Assembly: GCA_012514855.1 (NCBI GenBank)
Contig: JAAYZL010000086.1
Coordinates: forward strand, 1-5,173
DNA: 5,173 nucleotides
DNA from: Clostridiales bacterium
Lineage (GTDB): Bacteria > Bacillota_A > Clostridia > Christensenellales > Aristaeellaceae
Direction: 5' to 3'
The notes below the pieces were generated by a model that was given only the letters and a program-made list of their open reading frames with translations, was not told the origin of the DNA and made no database searches. The position numbers and the translations under genes were made by a program. Positions 1 through 5,173 of the stretch are shown one piece after another (positions within the stretch are counted from its first letter, which is position 1; every line of letters starts with the position of its first letter).

Positions 1-2
1 CC

Positions 3-272
3 TGGCTCGCCGGGATGGACATGGTCACGGCCTCCGGGACGTCGAAGCCGGTCAACCTCGCGTCGAACGCGGCGGCGTTCACCTCGATGCTCCTCGGCGG
101 CCACGTGCTTTTCGCTCTCGCGATCCCGGCGATGATCTGCTCCGTCGTCGGCGGATTCGTCGGCTCGAAGCTCGCGCTCCGGGTCGGCGCGCGGCTCATC
201 CGGTTCGTGATGCTGGGCGTCTTGGTTCTTCTCGTGGCCAAGCTCGCGTATGAATGGCTCGTCGCCGCGTGA
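3..272 (+). CDS. TSUP (TauE/SafE-type) membrane transporter, C-terminal part
   Basis: The frame is open from the left edge (first whole codon at 3) to a TGA at 270-272, giving about 89 residues. An internal ATG at 15 is unlikely to be the true start because coding sequence continues upstream and the family is about 250 residues long. The visible piece has the second-half TSUP signature, a Gly-Thr-Ser-Lys-Pro-Val-Asn-Leu-x-Ser-Asn stretch (positions 36-71). A hydrophobic, glycine-rich membrane segment follows (about 102-176), then a short basic loop and a last membrane segment (about 195-260) ending almost at the C-terminus. TSUP proteins are inner-membrane carriers for sulfite, sulfonates or other small anions; the substrate cannot be told from this fragment. 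It ends 55 bases before the next gene, so co-transcription is possible but not shown. Confidence 0.82.
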   Translation, partial: WLAGMDMVTASGTSKPVNLASNAAAFTSMLLGGHVLFALAIPAMICSVVGGFVGSKLALRVGARLIRFVMLGVLVLLVAKLAYEWLVAA

Positions 273-297
273 ACCGAACGGCCGCTCGGCGCGTCTA

Positions 298-306
298 TGG
301 TATATG
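298..306 (+). promoter_or_regulatory. Possible extended -10 element in an AT-rich island
   Basis: The 55-base gap between the transporter and the SpoIID-like gene is GC-rich except for an alternating TA-rich island at 296-315. Within it, TGGTATATG (298-306) resembles an extended -10 (TGnTATAAT). No convincing -35 is visible upstream, and transcription starting from it would leave only a short leader before the ribosome site at 316. The island could also just keep the translation start unstructured. No terminator with a T-tract is visible after the transporter, so read-through is equally possible. Confidence 0.22.
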
Positions 307-315
307 TATATATTT

Positions 316-321
316 GGGAGG
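316..321 (+). promoter_or_regulatory. Ribosome binding site of the SpoIID-like gene
   Basis: GGGAGG lies six bases before the ATG at 328. It decides the start: the in-frame ATG at 250 lies inside the upstream transporter gene and would put about 26 charged or polar residues ahead of the signal peptide, whereas starting at 328 gives a standard export signal at the N-terminus. Confidence 0.85.
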
Positions 322-327
322 ACATCC

Positions 328-2112
328 ATGCAACATCGCTTCAAACGCGCGCTGCTCGCGCTTATGATCCTCGCGGTCGCCTTTTCGCAGCCGGCGCTCG
401 CGCTGGAATTCCTGTTCGGGGGCGGCCCGACGAACGCGCCGACGGCGTCGAAGATCGAGGACGACGGCATGCTCCGGGTGTACTTAAAGTCGCTCGGCGA
501 CCCGCAAGCGCTCGGGCTGACGCTCGCGGGCGCGTACACGGTCGAGGGCGACAAGGGGTTCCGCTTCGCGCGGGACACCGAGATCGCGCTGGCGGCGGAC
601 GGGGGCGGCGTGCTGCTGTCCGTCGGCGGGCTGACGATCGACATGGGCGATTCGCTGACGCTGACCCGGCACGCGACCGACGAACCCGAAAACGGCATCT
701 ACATCCACGAGTCCGAGAAGGACACGCTGTTCGAGGGCGATCTGACGGTCACCGAGTCCGGCGGCACGCTGCATTCGGTGCTGAACATCCAGATCGAGGA
801 CTACCTCTCAGGCGTCGTGGCCTACGAGATGAGCGACTCGTTCCCGCTCGAGGCGCTCAAGGCGCAGGCGGTCGCGGCGCGCACCTACGCGATGGGCAAG
901 AAGTGGGACGGCGCCGGGCGCGGCTACGACGTCGTCGACACGACGCAGGACCAGGTCTACAAGGGGCTCGACGCGCGCTACACGAACGTGCTCAGGGCGG
1001 TCGAGGAGACGCGCGGCATCGTCGGCACGTACAAGGGCGGCTTCGCGATGTGCTACTACGCCGCCAGCAACGGCGGGCAGACCGCGCTCGCGAGCGACAT
1101 CTGGGGCGGCTCCGGCGACTACGGGTATCTCGCGATGGCGGACGACCCCTACGACCTCGAGAACCCGTCGAGCCTCGTCAACAGCCTGACGTTTTCGAAG
1201 ACCGGCAAGGGGAGCGGCAAGCTCTGGAACATGCTCGAGGACGCTCTGCGCGCGCTGAAGCTCCCCGAAAAGGGCGTCAAGCTCGAATCGATCGCGTCGA
1301 TCGAGCCCGCGGAGCCGAAGTTCGCCGGAAGCCGGATGTACACAAAGCTCCGCTTCACGCTTTCGGTCACCGCCGAGGCGGACGGATGGACCGCGCGGGA
1401 CGGCGACCAGACGAGCCCGCTGTTCACCGACGGCACGGAGCTTCAGGGCGACATGCTCTCCTCGGTCTGGGGGCTGTCGCTCGCCAGGCGCGGAAAGCTC
1501 GCGCTCCCCTATGTCGAAAAAAGCGGCCGCGAGGCGCTTTCCGAGAACCCGGTCGTCGAGCTCGACGTGTACGGGGACATCAAGGACGGTCTGTCGCTCG
1601 GGCTCAACGGCTCGGACTGCGAGCTCGTGAGCGCCGAGCAGCACGGCGATTCGTTCACGATCGCCATGCGCCGCTTCGGGCACGGCGTCGGCATGAGCCA
1701 GCGCGGGGCGCAGTGGATGGCCGGCGAGCACAAGAAGGACTACGTGGAAATCCTGAAATTCTACTATCCCGGCATGGCGCTCGAGAAAATCGAGTGGCGG
1801 GAAGTCGCGCTGGCGGCGCTCGCCGACCTGCCCGCGAGCCTCGGCCGCGCGCGCCCGCGCCCGACGCCGAAGCCCACGCCCGCGCCGCTGCCCGCGCTCG
1901 AGGACGGCGAGTATTACGCGACCGTGACGCTCGAGAGCCGCGCCTCGTCGCTGAACGTGCGGCAGGAGCCCTCGACGACCGCGCGCATACTCTCGGCGCT
2001 CGACCACGGCAGGCGCGTGATCGTTTCCTCGGACGAAGGCGACGGCTGGGTCAAAATACGCACCGCGGAGCTTTCCGGGTATGTAAAGCTCGAATACCTC
2101 AAGCCCGCGTAG
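328..2112 (+). CDS. Secreted SpoIID/LytB-domain protein with C-terminal SH3 domain
   Basis: The product has 594 residues. Residues 1-25 form a Sec signal peptide (basic start, hydrophobic core, Ala-Leu-Ala cleavage site) with no lipobox cysteine. The SpoIID/LytB domain spans about 46-490. It contains the FEGDLTV strand (135-141) and the motif YEMSDSFPLEALKAQAVAAR (166-185), in which Glu167 aligns with the catalytic glutamate of SpoIID lytic transglycosylases. It also has DTTQDQVYKG (204-213), YYAASNGGQT (243-252) and the late signature GHGVGMSQRGAQ (451-462) followed by a Tyr-Tyr-Pro-Gly. A proline-rich linker (about 508-522) leads to a bacterial SH3_3 domain (about 528-594) with the usual LNVRQEPS and GYVKLEYL elements, which typically bind cell wall. 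In the family, SpoIID cleaves glycan strands lacking stem peptides, and LytB-type members enhance amidases. Activity here is inferred. The sporulation gene spoIID itself is shorter and lacks SH3, so I do not assign that symbol. The next gene starts 16 bases after the TAG stop, suggesting an operon. Confidence 0.92.
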   Translation: MQHRFKRALLALMILAVAFSQPALALEFLFGGGPTNAPTASKIEDDGMLRVYLKSLGDPQALGLTLAGAYTVEGDKGFRFARDTEIALAADGGGVLLSVGGLTIDMGDSLTLTRHATDEPENGIYIHESEKDTLFEGDLTVTESGGTLHSVLNIQIEDYLSGVVAYEMSDSFPLEALKAQAVAARTYAMGKKWDGAGRGYDVVDTTQDQVYKGLDARYTNVLRAVEETRGIVGTYKGGFAMCYYAASNGGQTALASDIWGGSGDYGYLAMADDPYDLENPSSLVNSLTFSKTGKGSGKLWNMLEDALRALKLPEKGVKLESIASIEPAEPKFAGSRMYTKLRFTLSVTAEADGWTARDGDQTSPLFTDGTELQGDMLSSVWGLSLARRGKLALPYVEKSGREALSENPVVELDVYGDIKDGLSLGLNGSDCELVSAEQHGDSFTIAMRRFGHGVGMSQRGAQWMAGEHKKDYVEILKFYYPGMALEKIEWREVALAALADLPASLGRARPRPTPKPTPAPLPALEDGEYYATVTLESRASSLNVRQEPSTTARILSALDHGRRVIVSSDEGDGWVKIRTAELSGYVKLEYLKPA

Positions 2113-2117
2113 CGCAC

Positions 2118-2122
2118 GGAGG
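2118..2122 (+). promoter_or_regulatory. Ribosome binding site of the caspase-like gene
   Basis: GGAGG lies six bases before a GTG at 2129, supporting that GTG as the start. The N-terminus it yields (MARKTT followed by a hydrophobic run) is a proper signal peptide. The site falls just after the stop codon of the SpoIID-like gene, consistent with translation from a shared transcript. Confidence 0.85.
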
Positions 2123-2128
2123 AATTTT

Positions 2129-4144
2129 GTGGCACGGAAGACGACGCTGATACTTCTATCGGTGCTTCTGCTGTATGCGTCGGTTTTCGCGGCCGGCGCA
2201 TTTGCCGTGCCCGGGGGCCAGTTGCTCGCGGTCGGGGATCGCGTCGAGGTCGCGCTGACGGGCGGGCAGGCTCGCTTTTCGTTCACGCCGGGCGCAAACA
2301 GCTCCTACGCGGTCTACCTGTTCCCGGACGGCGAAGCGCCCGCGGCCGAGGCCCGGCTCTACCGGGGGAACGAGCTGATCGCGACCGGCGGCGGGACGAT
2401 GCCGCTGCTGGAGGCCAGGCTGTCCGCGGGCGAGGAGTATTCGCTCGCGCTGACCGGCCGCGGCTCGGGTATTCTGGAAATCATGCGCGAGACGCTCGGG
2501 CGCAGCTTCGACCGCCCGATCGCGCTGAACCCGGAGGACGGCGGCTACGAAAAGCTGCTCGTCCGGCCCGGCGACGCGCACTGGTACGCGTTCGCCGCGG
2601 AGTACGACGGCCCCGCGACGATCCACGCCGGGCCGACGGACGCGGGCTCCGGAGGGGCGCTTTTGCTCGAGGGCGCCGTCCTGGACGCGAACGGCCGGGA
2701 GCTGTTCGCGGCGTCCGGCTTCGCGATCGACTGCGAGCTGGAAAAGGGCGCGGTCTACTACGTGCGCGTGTCGGCGGACGAGGACACGACCGGCGCGTAC
2801 GCGCTGTTCGTCGAGCAGGACGGGGCGCGGCAGGCCCGGCCGGAGGCGATCTCGCTGTCGGCGGACGCGCTTTCGCTCGAGGTCGGCGAGAGCCAGTTGC
2901 TCGGCGCGATGCTCCTCCCCGCCGACGCGCATCCGTCGGTCGTGTTCACGAGCTCCGACAGCACCGTCGCGACCGTGTCCGCCGAGGGCGAGGTGTTCGC
3001 GCGCTCCGCGGGACAAGCCGTCGTCACCGCGCGCGGCTGGGGCGGCGCGTCCGCCTCGTGCGCGGTGACGGTCGCGAGGGTTCCCCTGTCCGGCATCGGC
3101 TTTTCGCAGAGCGAACTGACGCTGCGCGTCGGCGAGCGCGTGTCCGCGCAGATCGAGTTCTTCCCGGCGGACGCGTCCGACCGTCGAATCCGGTATTTCG
3201 TCGAGGGCGCGGGCGTCGCCTCGGTCGCCCCGGACGGGGTCGTGACCGGCCTCAGGGAAGGCACGGCGCGCGTGACCGCGGTCGCCGAGGACGGCGGGTA
3301 CTCCGACATCCTCGAGGTCACCGTCGAGCCGCCCGCCCCGAAGCGCCGCGCGCTGCTCGTCGGCCAGCAGATGTACGACCCGTCGGTCAACAGCGTGCGC
3401 GTCGGCTCGATCAACACCGCGCAGAGCATGGCCTCGATGCTCGGGAGCCAGTCGGTCGACGGCGAGAGCTATCAGACGACCGTGCTCTTGGACGCCTCGC
3501 GCGACGAGGTGTTCGCGGCGGTCCGCGGCGCGTTCCGGGACGCTACGGACGCGGACGTGTCGCTGTTCTACATCACCTGCCACGGGTATTACAGGGACGG
3601 CATGAGCTTTTTGCAGATGTACGACGGCTCCCTCATCGCGGCCATAGACCTCGAGCGCGAGCTCAGGAAAATTCCGGGCACGGTCGCCGTCGTCGTCGAC
3701 AGCTGCGGGAGCGGCGGGCTGATCGGCCGGGCCAGCAATCTCGGGGACTTCAACCTCGGCATCGTGCGGGTGTTCTCCGGCAGGGTCGGCGGCGCGCCGT
3801 TCGCGTCGGGCAAGTACAAGGTGATCGCCAGCGCCTCGCTCGACCAGGACAGCTACCGGCTGAGCTTCGACGAGAACGCGACCGAGAGCGACATGGCGAC
3901 CGTGCTCGCGCGCGCGCTGTGCGACGGCGCGGGCTGGAGCCTGAACCGCTCGCGGCGCGGCGCGCTGAGGGCCGACCTCGACTACGACCGGCTGATCACG
4001 CTGAACGAGATTCAGCTCTACGCAACCCGGCGCGTGCCGTGGTACCTGAACGTCGCCGGGAGGCTCGCGAAGGCGAAAAACCCCTACGTGCAGAACGTGC
4101 AGGTCTACCCCGAGGGCGACCCGTTCGTGCTGTTCGGGCGCTGA
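2129..4144 (+). CDS. Secreted caspase-like (C14) protein with PPC-like and BIG2 Ig-like domains
   Basis: The product has 671 residues from a GTG start. Residues 1-26 form a signal peptide ending Ala-Phe-Ala, with no lipobox. Residues 33-120 and 125-229 are beta-rich and resemble pre-peptidase (PPC-like) domains; the second has the 'HWYAF...YYVRV...YALFVE' pattern. Two BIG2 Ig-like domains follow (about 238-315 and 318-399), with VFTSSDSTVATVSAEGEV as the clearest match. The caspase-fold domain runs from KRRALLVG (405) to about 640. The catalytic His is H485 in FYITCHGYY and the nucleophile is C526 in VVVDSCGSGG, preceded by D524. The stretch VIASASLDQDSY (565-576) matches the late strand of bacterial caspases. 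An acidic loop D616-x-D618-x-D620 with E627 resembles an EF-hand. No membrane anchor or sortase signal is visible at the C-terminus. A secreted cysteine protease is the likely role, with substrate unknown. Bacterial caspases usually cut after Arg/Lys (metacaspase type), but specificity here is inference. It probably shares a transcript with the SpoIID-like gene. Confidence 0.88.
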   Translation: MARKTTLILLSVLLLYASVFAAGAFAVPGGQLLAVGDRVEVALTGGQARFSFTPGANSSYAVYLFPDGEAPAAEARLYRGNELIATGGGTMPLLEARLSAGEEYSLALTGRGSGILEIMRETLGRSFDRPIALNPEDGGYEKLLVRPGDAHWYAFAAEYDGPATIHAGPTDAGSGGALLLEGAVLDANGRELFAASGFAIDCELEKGAVYYVRVSADEDTTGAYALFVEQDGARQARPEAISLSADALSLEVGESQLLGAMLLPADAHPSVVFTSSDSTVATVSAEGEVFARSAGQAVVTARGWGGASASCAVTVARVPLSGIGFSQSELTLRVGERVSAQIEFFPADASDRRIRYFVEGAGVASVAPDGVVTGLREGTARVTAVAEDGGYSDILEVTVEPPAPKRRALLVGQQMYDPSVNSVRVGSINTAQSMASMLGSQSVDGESYQTTVLLDASRDEVFAAVRGAFRDATDADVSLFYITCHGYYRDGMSFLQMYDGSLIAAIDLERELRKIPGTVAVVVDSCGSGGLIGRASNLGDFNLGIVRVFSGRVGGAPFASGKYKVIASASLDQDSYRLSFDENATESDMATVLARALCDGAGWSLNRSRRGALRADLDYDRLITLNEIQLYATRRVPWYLNVAGRLAKAKNPYVQNVQVYPEGDPFVLFGR

Positions 4145-4177
4145 AAAGTCCCTATATGACGCCGCACGCCGTATCCC

Positions 4178-4234
4178 TTCCTGCCAACATAGTTAAATGT
4201 TTGTTAAATAATCCCGTGTTGCAGGAATTATTTT
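4178..4234 (+). terminator. Probable intrinsic terminator after the caspase-like gene
   Basis: An imperfect inverted repeat pairs TTCCTGCCAACA (4178-4189) with TGTTGCAGGAA (4217-4227), giving 11 base pairs with one bulged C at 4185. It is followed directly by the T-rich tract TTATTTT (4228-4234). The 27-base loop is larger than usual for a terminator, and the T-tract is interrupted, so efficiency is uncertain. It lies 33 bases after the TGA of the caspase-like gene, where the end of that transcript would be expected. Confidence 0.45.
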
Positions 4235-4240
4235 GGAATT
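4192..4240 (+). repeat. Two pairs of 11-bp-spaced direct repeats in AT-rich intergenic DNA
   Basis: GTTAAAT occurs at 4192-4198 and 4203-4209; GGAATT occurs at 4224-4229 and 4235-4240. Each pair is offset by exactly 11 bases. The four elements sit at offsets 0, 11, 32 and 43, close to whole turns of the helix. GAATT/AATTC (4225-4229 and 4237-4241) also forms a short inverted repeat. The elements end just upstream of the extended -10 at 4247. They could bend DNA or bind a regulator, or be chance in AT-rich sequence. Confidence 0.4.
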
Positions 4241-4246
4241 CACGAA

Positions 4247-4255
4247 TGATATAAG
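4247..4255 (+). promoter_or_regulatory. Extended -10 promoter candidate for ispH
   Basis: TGATATAAG (4247-4255) matches an extended -10 (TGnTATAAT) at all but the last base. No good -35 lies 16-18 bases upstream (the region is only A/T-rich), which is tolerated by extended -10 promoters. Transcription would begin near 4262, giving a leader of about 45 bases before the GTG at 4309. Its position after the probable terminator supports separate transcription of ispH. Confidence 0.45.
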
Positions 4256-4283
4256 TTAGCGTATTTTCGAAGTTGGGCGCGTC

Positions 4284-4288
4284 GGAGG
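4284..4288 (+). promoter_or_regulatory. Shine-Dalgarno-like site with unusual spacing to ispH start
   Basis: GGAGG (within GGAGGGG, 4284-4290) is the only good ribosome site before ispH, but the first in-frame conventional start after it is the GTG at 4309, 20 bases past the GGAGG. A small hairpin CCGT-TTCC-ACGG (4298-4309) could shorten the effective distance, although it would include the first base of the start codon. The GTG at 4290 is closer but in another frame. Confidence 0.4.
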
Positions 4289-4308
4289 GGTGGGTTTCCG
4301 TTTCCACG

Positions 4309-5173
4309 GTGATTCTGGCGAAACATGCCGGGTTTTGCTTCGGCGTCCGGCGTGCGGTCGAGACGGCGAGGCGCTCGGCCCCGGCGGTCACGCTCGGCCC
4401 GGTCATTCACAACCCGCGCGTCGTCTCGGAGCTCGAGGCCGCGGGCGTAAAGAGCGTCGCCTCTCCGGAGGAAATCCCCGAGGGCGCGCGCGTCGTCGTC
4501 CGCTCGCACGGCGTCGGCCGCGAAACGCTCGACGCGCTCAAGGCGCGAAACGTCGAGATCCTCGACGCGACCTGCCCGTTCGTCCGCCGCATCCACGAGA
4601 TTTCGCTCTCCGCCGAAAGGAACGGGATTGCGCTGATCGTCGTCGGCGAGGAGAGGCACCCGGAGGTCGAGGGCATCCGCGGCTGGACGTCGGGAGAGAG
4701 CTACGCGGTCGCGACCGAGGAGGCCGCGCTTGCGCTCCCCGGGATGGAGAGCGCGCTCGTCGTCTCGCAGACGACGTTCATCGAGGAGCGGTTCGACCGA
4801 ATCACCGAGGCGATCGCGAAAAGGGTGAAGCATCCCGAGATCATCCGGACGATCTGCCCCGCGACGAAGGAGAGCCAGGAAGAGGCGGTCCGCCTCGCGC
4901 GCGAAGTCGATTGTATGATCGTCGTCGGCGGCCGGGAAAGCTCGAACAGCCGGAAGCTGTACGAACTCGTCCGGGAGGTTTTAACGCGTTCGCACTTCAT
5001 CGAGAGCGCGGAGGAACTCGGGGGCATCGCGCTCGACGCGGTGGATCGGGTTGGGATTACAGCCGGCGCCTCTACGCCGGATTGTATAATTAAGGAGGTA
5101 GTAGCAAGAATGAACGACATCGAGAAGCAGGTCACTCCGTCCGAAGAGCATGTGGAGCAGGCCGAAACGTCCC
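4309..5173 (+). CDS. ispH: 4-hydroxy-3-methylbut-2-enyl diphosphate reductase, fused in frame to a further domain (probably ribosomal protein S1); 3' partial
   Basis: IspH (LytB) reduces HMBPP to IPP and DMAPP, the last step of the MEP isoprenoid pathway, using a [4Fe-4S] cluster in the cytoplasm. The three cluster cysteines are C10 in GFCFGV, C89 in DATCP and C183 in TICPAT. Substrate-site residues are also present: H34 (VIHN), H67 (RSHGV), H117 with E119 (RHPEV), T155/T156 (SQTT), S211-S212-N213 and S255 in ITAGASTP. The GTG at 4309 gives the usual N-terminus MILAKHAGFCFGV. The only other in-frame start is a TTG at 4273 without a ribosome site, and a TAA at 4252-4254 closes the frame upstream. 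The IspH domain ends near residue 267, but the frame continues, with no stop, through an acidic, Glu/Gln-rich stretch to the window end (at least 288 residues). In Clostridia this arrangement is known as an IspH-RpsA fusion. The S1 part itself lies outside the window, so that identity is inference. Oddities are Ser189 where Arg of the 'ATxxRQ' motif is expected, and Cys259 where Trp is common. Confidence 0.93.
   Translation, partial: MILAKHAGFCFGVRRAVETARRSAPAVTLGPVIHNPRVVSELEAAGVKSVASPEEIPEGARVVVRSHGVGRETLDALKARNVEILDATCPFVRRIHEISLSAERNGIALIVVGEERHPEVEGIRGWTSGESYAVATEEAALALPGMESALVVSQTTFIEERFDRITEAIAKRVKHPEIIRTICPATKESQEEAVRLAREVDCMIVVGGRESSNSRKLYELVREVLTRSHFIESAEELGGIALDAVDRVGITAGASTPDCIIKEVVARMNDIEKQVTPSEEHVEQAETS
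5092..5112 (+). promoter_or_regulatory. Internal ribosome binding site and ATG near the IspH/S1 junction
   Basis: AAGGAGG (5092-5098) is the strongest Shine-Dalgarno in this part of the window. It is followed after 11 bases by an ATG (5110-5112) in the same frame as ispH, exactly at the end of the IspH domain. The start would yield MNDIEKQVTPSEEHVEQAE..., an acidic beginning. It could allow the downstream domain to be made on its own as well as in the fusion. Spacing is slightly long but workable. Confidence 0.5.

Noticed and set aside
250..327. ATG at 250 as the start of the SpoIID-like gene
   Set aside because: It lies inside the transporter gene, lacks a ribosome site and would bury the signal peptide; the ATG at 328 has GGGAGG at ideal distance.
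273..327. Terminator between the transporter and the SpoIID-like gene
   Set aside because: The short GC-rich palindrome near 274-289 has no following T-tract, so it is not a convincing terminator.
297..2150. Plus-strand frame of 617 residues overlapping the SpoIID-like gene
   Set aside because: The product is almost all Arg, Ala and Gly, while the overlapping frame has signal peptide, SpoIID and SH3 motifs.
808..2286. Long open frame on the minus strand (492 residues) opposite the SpoIID-like gene
   Set aside because: Arg/Ala-rich composition with no recognisable domain, no ribosome site, and fully opposite a gene with clear motifs; such frames are common in GC-rich DNA.
2156..3583. Minus-strand open frame of 475 residues opposite the caspase-like gene
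   Set aside because: Low-complexity Arg/Ala/Gly/Val-rich translation, a by-product of GC-rich codon usage in the real gene.
2129..4144. Caspase-like protein as an anti-phage effector
   Set aside because: It carries a signal peptide and no sensor, NTPase or nucleotide-binding partner is nearby; nothing in the window supports a defence island.
3058..4254. Plus-strand frame of 398 residues inside and past the caspase-like gene
   Set aside because: Arg-rich shadow translation of the caspase gene; the last part merely runs through intergenic DNA.
4152..4406. Minus-strand small frame covering the intergenic region
   Set aside because: It begins inside ispH without a ribosome site, and no recognisable protein features are seen.
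4290..5093. Plus-strand frame of 267 residues starting at a GTG right after GGAGGGG
   Set aside because: Despite the nearby ribosome site, its translation is Arg/Gly-rich without motifs, while the other frame is unmistakably IspH.

Overview
The window is a G+C-rich bacterial stretch with all recognised genes on the + strand. It most resembles a high-GC lineage of Clostridia (possibly Christensenellales-like, which is inference). The reasons are strong GGAGG ribosome binding sites, a SpoIID-family secreted protein with an SH3 domain, a secreted caspase-like protein with Ig-like domains, and an ispH frame that runs without a stop into further coding sequence. That last feature is the known clostridial arrangement in which IspH is fused to ribosomal protein S1.

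Layout: (1) positions 3-272 hold the C-terminal end of a TSUP/TauE-type membrane transporter whose start lies off the left edge. (2) A 55-base gap contains a small AT-rich island and a good Shine-Dalgarno. (3) Positions 328-2112 encode a secreted 594-residue SpoIID/LytB-type peptidoglycan protein with a proline-rich linker and a C-terminal bacterial SH3 domain. (4) After only 16 bases, 2129-4144 encodes a secreted 671-residue caspase-like (C14/CD clan) protein. It has PPC-like N-terminal beta domains, two BIG2 Ig-like domains, a His485/Cys526 dyad and an EF-hand-like acidic loop near the C-terminus. (5) An AT-rich intergenic stretch at 4145-4308 contrasts sharply with its surroundings. It holds a stem plus T-rich tract (probable terminator), two pairs of 11-bp-spaced direct repeats and an extended -10 element. 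(6) From about 4309 to the right edge runs ispH, the last enzyme of the MEP isoprenoid pathway, continuing in frame past its normal end.

The likely functional unit is the spoIID-like/caspase-like pair. The tight spacing suggests co-transcription and both products carry Sec signal peptides, so a cell-wall-acting enzyme and a caspase-type protease would be made together and exported together. What the protease cuts is not visible here. The ispH unit looks separately transcribed and is housekeeping. The least ordinary content is the secreted wall-enzyme/caspase operon and the Ca-loop-like motif of the caspase. The fused ispH with an internal ribosome site is a known type of arrangement but has interesting details.
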